Positions 40,345 through 49,472 of a stretch of DNA of 64,000 nucleotides are shown here, one piece after another; within the stretch, counting starts at the first letter, position 1, and each line of letters starts with the position of its first letter. Source of the stretch: Roseateles_C aquae (lineage in GTDB: Bacteria > Pseudomonadota > Gammaproteobacteria > Burkholderiales > Burkholderiaceae_C); NCBI RefSeq assembly GCF_032337115.1, contig NZ_JAVXZY010000010.1, positions 1-64,000 on the forward strand. The letters are read 5' to 3'. The notes under the pieces were generated by a model. The model was given only the letters and a program-made list of their open reading frames with translations, did no database searches and had not been told where the DNA came from. The position numbers and the translations under genes are program-made.

Positions 40345-41118
40345 TCAGCCCATGCTGGCGATGCGCTTGACCATCTCGCGGGCGAATTCGACGAAGGACT
40401 GCGCGCCTTTTGACGACGGGTCGAAGACCACACCCGGCAGGCCATAGCTGGGCGCCTCGGCCAGGCGCACATTGCGCGGAATCACCGAGTCGAACACCTT
40501 GTCGCCGAAGTGCGCCTTCAGCTGTTCGCTGACCTGCTGCTGCAGCGTGATGCGCGGGTCGAACATCACACGCAGCAGGCCGATGATCTGCAGATCGGGG
40601 TTCAGATTGGCGTGCACCTGCTTGATCGTATTGACCAGGTCGGACAGGCCTTCCAGCGCGAAGTACTCGCACTGCATGGGCACGACCACGCCATGGGCGC
40701 TGCACAGGCCGTTCAGCGTCAGCATCGACAGCGAGGGCGGGCAGTCGATCAGCACGAAGTCGTACTCGTCGCGGACCTTGGCCAGCGCGGCTTTCAGGCG
40801 GCGTTCACGCCGCTCCAGCTCGACCAGTTCGACCTCGGCGCCCGCCAGCTCGCGGTTGGCGCCCAGCACGTCGTAGCCGACCTTTTCATTGCGCTGGCGC
40901 GCTTCGGCGACGCTGGCGGATTCCAGCAGCACGTCATAGACGCTCAGCTCCAAGGCGCGCTTGTCGATGCCCGAGCCCATGGTGGCATTGCCCTGCGGGT
41001 CCAGGTCGACCACCAGCACGCGTTGGCCGACCTTGGCCAGGCCGGCGGCGAGATTGACGGTGGTGGTGGTCTTGCCGACCCCGCCTTTTTGATTGGCAAC
41101 GCAGAAGATCTTGGACAT
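40345..41118 (-). CDS. parA: Chromosome-partitioning ATPase ParA
   Basis: The 257-residue protein is a deviant-Walker ATPase with the motif NQKGGVGKTTTTVNLA (11-18 is the P-loop), Walker A' VDLDPQGN, and FVLIDCPPSLSMLTLN. Lacking an N-terminal HTH, it is the chromosomal Soj-type form. With ParB and parS it segregates the origin region. It lies downstream of mnmG and rsmG in the conserved order, but separated from parB by about 3 kb. Confidence 0.96.
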   Translation of the reverse strand: MSKIFCVANQKGGVGKTTTTVNLAAGLAKVGQRVLVVDLDPQGNATMGSGIDKRALELSVYDVLLESASVAEARQRNEKVGYDVLGANRELAGAEVELVELERRERRLKAALAKVRDEYDFVLIDCPPSLSMLTLNGLCSAHGVVVPMQCEYFALEGLSDLVNTIKQVHANLNPDLQIIGLLRVMFDPRITLQQQVSEQLKAHFGDKVFDSVIPRNVRLAEAPSYGLPGVVFDPSSKGAQSFVEFAREMVKRIASMG

Positions 41119-41205
41119 TTTGGCTCCCCCCCTACGCGCTGCGCGCGCCCCCTCAGGGGGCGAACTCGACAGCCCGGCAGAGCCGGTTCTGTGAGTTCCG
41201 CTGGG
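41117..41205 (+). repeat. Dispersed GC-rich palindromic element, copy D
   Basis: It reads CCCCCCCTACGCGCTGCGCG, then CCCCCTCAGGGGGC, then AGCCCGGCAGAGCCGGTTCT with flanking GAACTC/GAGTTC. It lies in the 158-bp gap between rsmG and parA and extends close to the parA start, so it probably shapes the 5' leader of parA. Confidence 0.7.
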
Positions 41206-41276
41206 CTGGTGGTGTGTTCAGCAGAGCTTGTGTACTCGGGACGGTATCGTACTTGGGATGCCGTCCCGGCTTTAGC

Positions 41277-41957
41277 TTAATCGGCGGTTTTGATCCAGAT
41301 GAGACAGCGCTGTGCGTCCAGGCCGGGCACCTGAAGTTGTTCCACGTGAAACACGGTGAGGTCCTGGGGCAGGGCGGCGATTTCCTCGTCGGGGTGCTGG
41401 CCCTTCATCGCCAACCAGATGGCTCCCGGCTTCAGGTGCTGGCGGGTCAGCGAGGTGAAGTCCAGCAGCGAGGCAAAGGCGCGCGAGGTGATCAGATCAA
41501 AGGGCGGCACCTGCAGTTCCTCAACGCGGGAGTGCAGGCCCTGCAGATTGGCGAGCCCCAACTCGGCGGCCACCTGCTTGATGAAGCTGGCCTTCTTGGC
41601 CACGGCATCGACACAGCTGACGCTGATGCCTGGCTCGCAAATCGCGACCACCACCCCGGGCAGGCCACCACCGCTGCCGACGTCCATCAGGCGGAATCCG
41701 GTGGCCTGGGCGCCCAGGCCGGCGTTATGACTGGCGATGTGCCGACGCAGCGCCGGCAGCAGGCTGAGGCTGTCGATCAGGTGCTGCACCAGCATGGCCT
41801 GCGGGTCGCGAACGGCGGTCAGGTTGTAGACCTTGTTCCATTTCTGGATCAGGCCTTGGTAGGCCAGCAGCTTGTCCAGTTGCTCGTCGCTCAGGGTCGG
41901 GCCCAGTTCGTTGGCCGCGGCGGCGAGGGTGGGGCGCAGGGAGGGGAGGTCGCTCAT
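41277..41957 (-). CDS. rsmG: 16S rRNA (guanine527-N7)-methyltransferase
   Basis: The 226-residue protein (GidB) has the N-terminal KWNKVYNLTAVRDPQAML and SAM motif MDVGSGGGLPG (91-101). It methylates G527 of 16S rRNA. It is encoded 47 bp downstream of mnmG on the same strand, the classical arrangement near chromosome origins. A parS site lies within its 3' end. Confidence 0.95.
   Translation of the reverse strand: MSDLPSLRPTLAAAANELGPTLSDEQLDKLLAYQGLIQKWNKVYNLTAVRDPQAMLVQHLIDSLSLLPALRRHIASHNAGLGAQATGFRLMDVGSGGGLPGVVVAICEPGISVSCVDAVAKKASFIKQVAAELGLANLQGLHSRVEELQVPPFDLITSRAFASLLDFTSLTRQHLKPGAIWLAMKGQHPDEEIAALPQDLTVFHVEQLQVPGLDAQRCLIWIKTAD
41338..41353. promoter_or_regulatory. parS: parS site 1 (in rsmG)
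   Basis: TGTTCCACGTGAAACA matches the universal parS palindrome TGTTTCACGTGAAACA with one mismatch. It is embedded in coding sequence, as is common for parS. Confidence 0.85.
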
Positions 41958-42004
41958 GGGTGGGGATTGTCGGGCCTGTGGCTTGAGGCAAGTGGTGATC
42001 GGGC

Positions 42005-43990
<1,986 letters not shown>

Positions 43991-44067
43991 GGGTTTCACC
44001 CTGGATTGGAGGCGCCGTTCATCGCGCCGTTGGGCGCGGGGGCAAACCTTCGATTTTAAGTCTCGCC

Positions 44068-44076
44068 TGTGGATAA
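44068..44076 (-). promoter_or_regulatory. Consensus DnaA box upstream of mnmG
   Basis: TGTGGATAA is the exact reverse complement of TTATCCACA. It lies 78 bp before the mnmG start. In some proteobacteria the region beside mnmG is the origin, but here only this single box is visible, so it may instead regulate mnmG. Confidence 0.6.
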
Positions 44077-44115
44077 GTCACTGGCGGTCCTGGCTGGCCA
44101 CGCGACAATTGGCGC

Positions 44116-44403
44116 ATGAATTGCCGACCGCATTGCGCCGCCTGTTGCATCGCCCCTTCGATCAGCTCACCCATTCCGGGCATGCCGCTGATCAACGGGG
44201 TGTCCAAGCCGGCCGGTGTGCGCTGCATCCAGCTGGACGAGCAGGACCGCTGCAAGATCTTCGGCCAGCCCGAGCGCCCGGCCGTCTGCGGCTCGCTGCA
44301 GCCTTCGGAGCTGATGTGTGGTGAGAGCCGCGAGCAGGCGATGCGCTGGCTGGGCTGGATGGAGCGGGAGACGGCGCCTGAGCCGCCGGCCTCAAGCTTG
44401 TGA
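44116..44403 (+). CDS. YkgJ family cysteine cluster protein
   Basis: The 95-residue protein has the family Cys pattern: CRPHCAACC at the N-terminus, then VRCIQLDEQDRCKIFG, VCGSLQP and MCGESR. The cysteines probably bind zinc or an Fe-S cluster. Function is unknown. Its 3' end overlaps the convergent ABC transporter gene by 12 bp. Confidence 0.88.
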   Translation: MNCRPHCAACCIAPSISSPIPGMPLINGVSKPAGVRCIQLDEQDRCKIFGQPERPAVCGSLQPSELMCGESREQAMRWLGWMERETAPEPPASSL

Positions 44404-46575
44404 CGACGACGGAGCCGGGGTCGGCGCTGGTGATGCCGGCACACTTCTCAGATCCTGTGCCACCCGCCCGCCTTGCAGCGTGATGACGCGCTGCGCCGAT
44501 GCAATCGTCTCGGGCCGGTGGGCGATGACGATGCGGGTCAGCGGCAGCTGGCGCAGGCTGGCGTTGACCTGGCGCTCGCGCTCCACATCGAGCGCGCTGG
44601 TCGCCTCGTCGAGGAACAGGAACTGCGGTTTCTTGTAGAGCGCGCGCGCCAGCAGGATGCGCTGGCGCTGGCCGCCGGACAGGCTGCCACCCATATCGCC
44701 AACCAGGCTCTGGTAGCCCATGGGCATGGCGATGATGTCCTCGTGCACGCAGGCCAGCCGGGCGCATTCGGCCACCCAGTCGGCATCGGCCTCGGGGTCG
44801 AAGAAGCTGATGTTGTCGGCCAGGCTGCCGGCAAAGAGCTGGTCCTCCTGCATCACCGTGCCGATGCGATCGCGCCAGGCCTGCAGGCCCAGCTGGGGCA
44901 GGGGAATGCCGCCGATACGGATCTCGCCGGACTGCGGCTGCTGCACGCCCAGCATCAGCTTCAGCAGGGTGGTCTTGCCGCAGCCTGATGGCCCGACGAT
45001 GGCGACCGATTCACCGGCCTCGACGCGCAGGCTGCAGCCGGCAATCACCTCGGGCTCGCCATCGGCGTAGCGGAAGTGCAGCTGGTCGAGTTCCAGGGCG
45101 TTGTCTGCCGGCGGCTTGCTGGCCTGTGGCGCGGCCAGCGGCTCGGGGGCGGTGCAGACGATGTCGGCCAGGCGCTCGCCCTGCAGGCGCAGCATGCGCA
45201 GCTCGATGCCCTTGTCGATCAGCGCGCTGATGCGTTGGCTGAACTGATCCTTGTAGGCCAGGAACGCGAACAGCATGCCGACGGAGAGTTCGCGGTCCAG
45301 CACCAGCGTGGCGCCCAGCCAGACGATGGCCACCCGCTCCAGGCCGAACAACAGCTTGTTGGCCACGCCCATGCCCAGCTCCAGGCGACGGCCGACCAGG
45401 CTGGCATTCATCTGCTCGACGACCAGATTGGCGTAACGGGCGCTGCGCAGGCCCTGGGCATTGAACAGCTTGATCGCCTGCGCACCACGTAACGATTCAA
45501 GGAAGTGGCTGTTCTGCTGCGCCTCGTGGACCAGCGCCTCTTCCTGCGCGGCCTTCAGCGGCTTGAAAAAGCCCCAGCGCAGGCCGCCGTAGGCCGCGAC
45601 GGCCAGCAGCGCGACGGCCGCCAGCCGCGGGCTGTAGACCAGCATCATCGCCAGCGTGATCAGCACCATCACGCCATCAAGCAAGGCCTCGAGGAAGCTG
45701 GTGGTCAGTGAGCGCTGGATCAGCTGCACGCTGTTGAAGCGTGACCAGACGTCACCGATATGGCGCTTCTCGAACCAGGCCAGCGGCAGGCGCAGCAGAT
45801 GGGTGAAGACGTGGCTCAGCCACTGCAGGTTCAGCGAGGCCGACAGCACCAGCAGGCTCCAGGAGCGCAGCGCGCCGATGGCCGCCGACAGCAGCACCAG
45901 CAGGCCGAAACCAAGGCCCAGGGTGACGAGCAGGTCGCGGTCAGCGCTGACGATGACGCCGTCCACCACCCACTGCAGCAGGAAGGGCGAGAGCAGGGCC
46001 AGCAGCTCCAGGCACAGCGCCAGCGCGAGGATCTGCGTCATCGAACGCTTGAGCCCGCGCACCGGGCCGAGCAGCTGGCGCCAGCGCAGCGGCGCGGCCT
46101 CGGCCTTGGGCAGGAAGTCGGCACCGGGGCGCATCTCCAGCGCCACGCCGGTGAAGTGGCGCGAGAGCTCGGCCAGCGGCAGCTCGCGAGCGCCATGGGC
46201 CGGGTCGTGAATCAAGGCCCGCTGGCCACGCACCTCACAGAGCACGACGAAGTGATTGAAGTCCCAGTGCAACACGCAGGGCAGTTCCATGCCGGCGAGG
46301 TGGGCTGGCTCGGCCCGCAAGGCGCGGCTGTGCAGGCCCAGCTGCGTGCCCATGCGCACCAGCTCGGCCATCGTCGCGCCCTTCAGCGACACCGAGAAGC
46401 GGCTGCGCAGCTCGGCCAGGCCGTGGCGTTGGCCATGGCTGCCGGCGATCATGGCCAGGCAGGCGAGGGCGCACTCGGCGGCCTCGGTCTGCAGCACCAG
46501 CGGCACGCGCGGGCGGGCTCGCCAGTGCAGATGCAGGCCTTGCAACAGCGAGGACGCAGAGGAGGGCTCAGACAC
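44392..46575 (-). CDS. Peptidase C39-containing ABC transporter (double-glycine peptide exporter)
   Basis: The 727-residue protein has an N-terminal C39 peptidase with all active residues: Gln29 and Cys35 (QTEAAECALACLAM), His108 (HWDFNHFVVL) and Asp124 (HDPAHG). A six-helix membrane domain (about 165-450) follows. The ABC ATPase has Walker A VGPSGCGKTT, signature GSLSGGQRQRILLARAL and Walker B LFLDEATSALD. Such PCATs cleave the leader after GG and pump the peptide out. An HlyD-type adaptor and a GG-leader peptide gene lie directly upstream. An intact Cys means cleavage-competent, unlike RTX-type transporters. Confidence 0.93.
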   Translation of the reverse strand: MSEPSSASSLLQGLHLHWRARPRVPLVLQTEAAECALACLAMIAGSHGQRHGLAELRSRFSVSLKGATMAELVRMGTQLGLHSRALRAEPAHLAGMELPCVLHWDFNHFVVLCEVRGQRALIHDPAHGARELPLAELSRHFTGVALEMRPGADFLPKAEAAPLRWRQLLGPVRGLKRSMTQILALALCLELLALLSPFLLQWVVDGVIVSADRDLLVTLGLGFGLLVLLSAAIGALRSWSLLVLSASLNLQWLSHVFTHLLRLPLAWFEKRHIGDVWSRFNSVQLIQRSLTTSFLEALLDGVMVLITLAMMLVYSPRLAAVALLAVAAYGGLRWGFFKPLKAAQEEALVHEAQQNSHFLESLRGAQAIKLFNAQGLRSARYANLVVEQMNASLVGRRLELGMGVANKLLFGLERVAIVWLGATLVLDRELSVGMLFAFLAYKDQFSQRISALIDKGIELRMLRLQGERLADIVCTAPEPLAAPQASKPPADNALELDQLHFRYADGEPEVIAGCSLRVEAGESVAIVGPSGCGKTTLLKLMLGVQQPQSGEIRIGGIPLPQLGLQAWRDRIGTVMQEDQLFAGSLADNISFFDPEADADWVAECARLACVHEDIIAMPMGYQSLVGDMGGSLSGGQRQRILLARALYKKPQFLFLDEATSALDVERERQVNASLRQLPLTRIVIAHRPETIASAQRVITLQGGRVAQDLRSVPASPAPTPAPSSSQA

Positions 46576-47821
46576 GATGGGCCAGGCTCAGCAGCGGTTC
46601 AAAAATCCACTCGATCAACCGACGCCGCTCCAGCAGCACATCGGCCTCCAGCTGCATGCCGGGTGTGAGCGCCTGCTCTTGACCGTAGGCCTGCACCGTT
46701 TGCTTTTGCAGCGCCACGGTGATTCGATACAGGGGCTCGCTGCCGGCGCCCTGACTCAGTGCGGCAGGCAGACTCAACCCGGCCAGTTCGGTGGCTGGCA
46801 GCGGCGTGCGCGTGACCTGCAGCACCTCGCCGAACTGGTGGCCGAACTTTTGATAGGGGAAGGCCTGGTAGCGCAGCTGCACCTGCTGCTGCGCATGGAC
46901 GAAGCCGATGGCGCTGGACGGCGCGTAAAGATGGGCCAGCATCCGGGTCTCGGCCGGCAGCAGATTGGCCAGCACCATGCCGGCGGGCACCGTCTGGCCG
47001 GGCTCGGCGAGCACGGTGCTGATCTGGCCATCGCTGGGCGCACGCAGCACCAGGCGGCGGCGCGACTCGGTCTCCAGGCCCAGCGCCTGCAGCGCGGCCA
47101 GATCTCGAGCCAGCTCGCCCTGCTGCACCTCGGCGCGCAGCGGCAACTCCGTGTATTGGGCTTGCAGGGCCAGCCACTCCCTGTGCAGCGTCTCGCGTTG
47201 TCGCGAAAGCGCCTGCAGCTGGGCCTGTAAACCCAACACCTCCTCCCGTTTGGTCTGTACCTGGGCGCTGGACACGAATTGATCGCGGGCCAACGCCTCC
47301 AAACGTTGCAAGGCCTGCTCAGTCAACGCCAAGCGTTCGGCCTGCAGGCGCGCTTCCTGTTGGAGCTGCGCCTCTTCTTCTTTCAATCCGGCCATCCGCC
47401 GCAGCAGGCCCTGAGCTTCCTGCTGCGTCAGCCGCTGTTGCTGTTGGACCGAATGGCCCAGGCTGCGCTCACGCTCGGCCAGATTGCGCTTCAGCCCTTC
47501 ACCCAGCTGCTCAGCACTGCTGTCCAGCGCCAAGACAAACAGGATGTCGCCGGCCTTGACGCTCTGGCCTTCGCTGACCTGGCGCAGCAGCACCGTGCCA
47601 CCCTGTGGCGGCGCAACACGAAGCACGCCACGATCCGGCACCAGATGCCCACTGACCCTGGCTTTGCGCGTGTACTGCGCCGTCGACAGAAAAGCCGCGA
47701 CGCCCAGCACTGCACAGACGGCAGCCACCGTCAACAGCCGTGTCGATAGCGGCTGCAGCAAATGGATAGGCCCCAGCCACGCCTGACGGCGAGCGGCTAA
47801 GGCCTCGGGGCGGAATAGCAT
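46568..47821 (-). CDS. HlyD/CvaA-type membrane fusion protein
   Basis: The 417-residue protein has one N-terminal membrane helix (about 27-48), a biotinyl-lipoyl-like segment (APPQGGTVLLRQVSEGQSVKAGD...LFVL), a long coiled coil (about 120-240) and a return lipoyl half (RAPSDGQISTVLAEPGQTVPAG). It bridges the C39 ABC transporter to an outer-membrane channel such as TolC, which is not encoded here. Its 3' end overlaps the transporter start by 8 bp. Its ATG has no good Shine-Dalgarno, suggesting dependence on upstream translation. Confidence 0.92.
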   Translation of the reverse strand: MLFRPEALAARRQAWLGPIHLLQPLSTRLLTVAAVCAVLGVAAFLSTAQYTRKARVSGHLVPDRGVLRVAPPQGGTVLLRQVSEGQSVKAGDILFVLALDSSAEQLGEGLKRNLAERERSLGHSVQQQQRLTQQEAQGLLRRMAGLKEEEAQLQQEARLQAERLALTEQALQRLEALARDQFVSSAQVQTKREEVLGLQAQLQALSRQRETLHREWLALQAQYTELPLRAEVQQGELARDLAALQALGLETESRRRLVLRAPSDGQISTVLAEPGQTVPAGMVLANLLPAETRMLAHLYAPSSAIGFVHAQQQVQLRYQAFPYQKFGHQFGEVLQVTRTPLPATELAGLSLPAALSQGAGSEPLYRITVALQKQTVQAYGQEQALTPGMQLEADVLLERRRLIEWIFEPLLSLAHRV

Positions 47822-47881
47822 CAGTCAAACAGCGCATCGGCGCTGCGGCATAGGGCCGGCAGCGGGCGCTGTCCGATCAGC

Positions 47882-48052
47882 TTACCAAGTGCCCTTGGGC
47901 AACGTGATCGGATCGGCGGTTTGATTGAGTTGAGCAGGCGTGCCGTCTCCGCCGCCGACGAGCTTGAGTAGTTCGAGCGGCAGCGCTTGCGGACCAGCGA
48001 GCTGCTCAGCTTGTTCGGCAATGCTCTGAGTGAGGTTCTTGGTTGCGTCCAT
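47882..48052 (-). CDS. Double-glycine leader peptide, candidate secreted bacteriocin or signal
   Basis: This 56-residue gene starts at the ATG at 48052 with GGAG 6 bases upstream and stops at TAA 47882-47884. The leader contains ALPLELLKLVGG (residues 23-34), fitting the double-glycine consensus with Glu at -8, Leu at -7 and Leu at -4. C39 cleavage after Gly34 would release a 22-residue mature peptide starting GDGTPAQLNQ and ending TLPKGTW. It is hydrophilic, cysteine-free and slightly acidic. It lies 60 bp before the HlyD gene and downstream of a lux box. Whether it is antimicrobial or a signal cannot be told. A longer frame on the same strand (47821-48126) lacks any leader. Confidence 0.72.
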   Translation of the reverse strand: MDATKNLTQSIAEQAEQLAGPQALPLELLKLVGGGDGTPAQLNQTADPITLPKGTW

Positions 48053-48096
48053 GGGATGCTCCGGTGAAGACAGTACCGATACACGGCGTTGGAGAA

Positions 48097-48143
48097 ATTG
48101 GAGCAGGCGCCGTCACTTTTGCACACTGTCAGGTCTTACAGGG
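48097..48143 (-). promoter_or_regulatory. lux box and promoter of the peptide-export operon
   Basis: CACTGTCAGGTCTTACAGGG (48124-48143) is an imperfect 20-bp palindrome matching the Vibrio luxI lux box at 13 of 20 positions, including CTGT and ACAG arms. On the minus strand a -10-like TCCAAT (48102-48097) is placed so that the box would be centred near -42 from the start, as in LuxR-activated promoters. It lies between the LuxR-type gene and the peptide gene. Confidence 0.68.
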
Positions 48144-48149
48144 CGGGTT

Positions 48150-48878
48150 TCAGCGAATAAGACCCAGGCGCAGGGCCTTGAGCACTGCCTGATGCTTGTT
48201 ATTGCATTCCAGCTTATGCATGGCGTTGTTCAAATGCAGAACGGCGGTACGTTCGCTGATGCTCAGGATCGTGCCAACCTCCCAAGCTGTCTTACCTTCC
48301 ATCGTCCAGCGAAGGCACTCAAGCTCGCGAGGTGTCAGGCGTGCCCCGAACTGAGCCGCAGGCGACCCTTGGGGCGTGAACACATGCCAAGCAGATTCCT
48401 GTGCGTGAACCGCGAACAGCTGCAACTCAGCAACGATTTGAGTCAGGGAAGCTGGATCGCTTGGCAAGGCTTGGTCTCGGTCGACCCCCAAACAGAAGTG
48501 ACGGCCTTCCGGTAGATGCAAAGCCAATGCGATGCCGGCACACAAACCAAACTTGGCCTGCTCCTCCCACAGTTCGCCCTGGCCGCAATCGACATAGGTT
48601 CGCTGGTTCCAAATGATGGGGAGGCTGTGTCGCTTGCAGTGCTGCATCACGGGGTCGACGCGCCCCATGCTCAGGTTCTTAAAGGTCTCGTGAAAATTGG
48701 ACGGGGCGTTGTCGATCGAAATGAACTCCGAATCACCCAAGGCATGGTCAAACACGAGCATTGCAGTGACGGTACCAAAGCCCAAGCCATTGGCAAACCG
48801 AATGATCTCCTCCCGGAAATCACTCTGGTCTTGCACCCGCAGCACTGATTCGTAAGCCCCTTGCAGCATCGTCTTCAT
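48150..48878 (-). CDS. LuxR-family regulator with autoinducer-binding domain (orphan)
   Basis: The 242-residue protein has an Autoind_bind domain (about 15-160) and a GerE/LuxR HTH (about 178-240: LTPRELECLRWTMEGKTAWE...ISERTAVLHLNNAMHKL). Of the six pocket residues conserved in AHL receptors, Asp75, Pro76, Trp90 and Gly115 are present. The usual Trp (TraR W57) and Tyr (TraR Y61) are both Phe (Phe62, Phe66). No luxI-type synthase is in the window, so it is a LuxR solo. It is encoded upstream of, and in the same direction as, the peptide-export operon, separated by the lux box, and probably activates it. Confidence 0.88.
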   Translation of the reverse strand: MKTMLQGAYESVLRVQDQSDFREEIIRFANGLGFGTVTAMLVFDHALGDSEFISIDNAPSNFHETFKNLSMGRVDPVMQHCKRHSLPIIWNQRTYVDCGQGELWEEQAKFGLCAGIALALHLPEGRHFCLGVDRDQALPSDPASLTQIVAELQLFAVHAQESAWHVFTPQGSPAAQFGARLTPRELECLRWTMEGKTAWEVGTILSISERTAVLHLNNAMHKLECNNKHQAVLKALRLGLIR

Positions 48879-49026
48879 TCCATGGGCGTTTCATACGGCC
48901 GACGGGCTGTCGGCTCCATGTGATATCCCTGACAAACTTTACAGCTGGCGGCAGCAGTTGGCTGCAGCACACTCCGTTACCAGGCGCTTGACGGCGACCT
49001 GCCCTCCCACTTTGTACTTTTAATTG

Positions 49027-49395
49027 ATGACCCCTGCCTGGATTGTCTACGCATGGCCTCGCGTTTTGTGTCAGGCCGAACGCTTATCTGGGCTTCATTT
49101 TGCCCATTTGAGCACGCGAGTGTTGGCAACAGGTGACGATCAGCGTCCTTTTGTCGGGCAAACCCTATGGTCTGGCGAGAGTGAGCAGGGCGCAGCGGGG
49201 CTGGCCTGGGACTGGGTTTTTCTGCCCTATGGTGTGGTTGCCCTGGTCGACCCCCTGTCCTTGGTGACGAATCTGCAATTCCTCAGCGCTGACGGAGAAG
49301 TGCTAGCGCCGATGGAGTCGGTGCGCCAGCTCAATGAGATCGTTCACAGCCTGCCCTGGCAGCATGAGGTGCAGCGCCGGCTGAGTTCGCATTGA
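49027..49395 (+). CDS. Conserved hypothetical protein
   Basis: The 122-residue product starts at the ATG at 49027. It contains WDWVFLPYGVVALVDPLSL and LQFLSADGEVLAPMESVRQL, alpha/beta in character with no signal or membrane helix. No family recognised. A strong terminator follows. Confidence 0.6.
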   Translation: MTPAWIVYAWPRVLCQAERLSGLHFAHLSTRVLATGDDQRPFVGQTLWSGESEQGAAGLAWDWVFLPYGVVALVDPLSLVTNLQFLSADGEVLAPMESVRQLNEIVHSLPWQHEVQRRLSSH

Positions 49396-49418
49396 AGCGC
49401 TTCATCAGCGCGAATGCA

Positions 49419-49451
49419 AAAAGGGCCAAGGCGGTCAGCCTCGGCCCTTTT
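49419..49451. terminator. Rho-independent terminator
   Basis: An AAAAGGGCC...GGCCCTTTT stem with an inner AGGC/GCCT pairing and T-rich flanks lies between the convergent hypothetical gene and the ABC permease gene. Confidence 0.8.
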
Positions 49452-49472
49452 GCTTTTTCTTTTGACGACTGC

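Noticed and set aside
47821..48126. 101-codon frame overlapping the GG-peptide gene
   Set aside because: It is rich in Ser, Arg and Cys without leader or family features and runs into the HlyD start. The 56-residue frame has a ribosome-binding site and a matching double-glycine leader.
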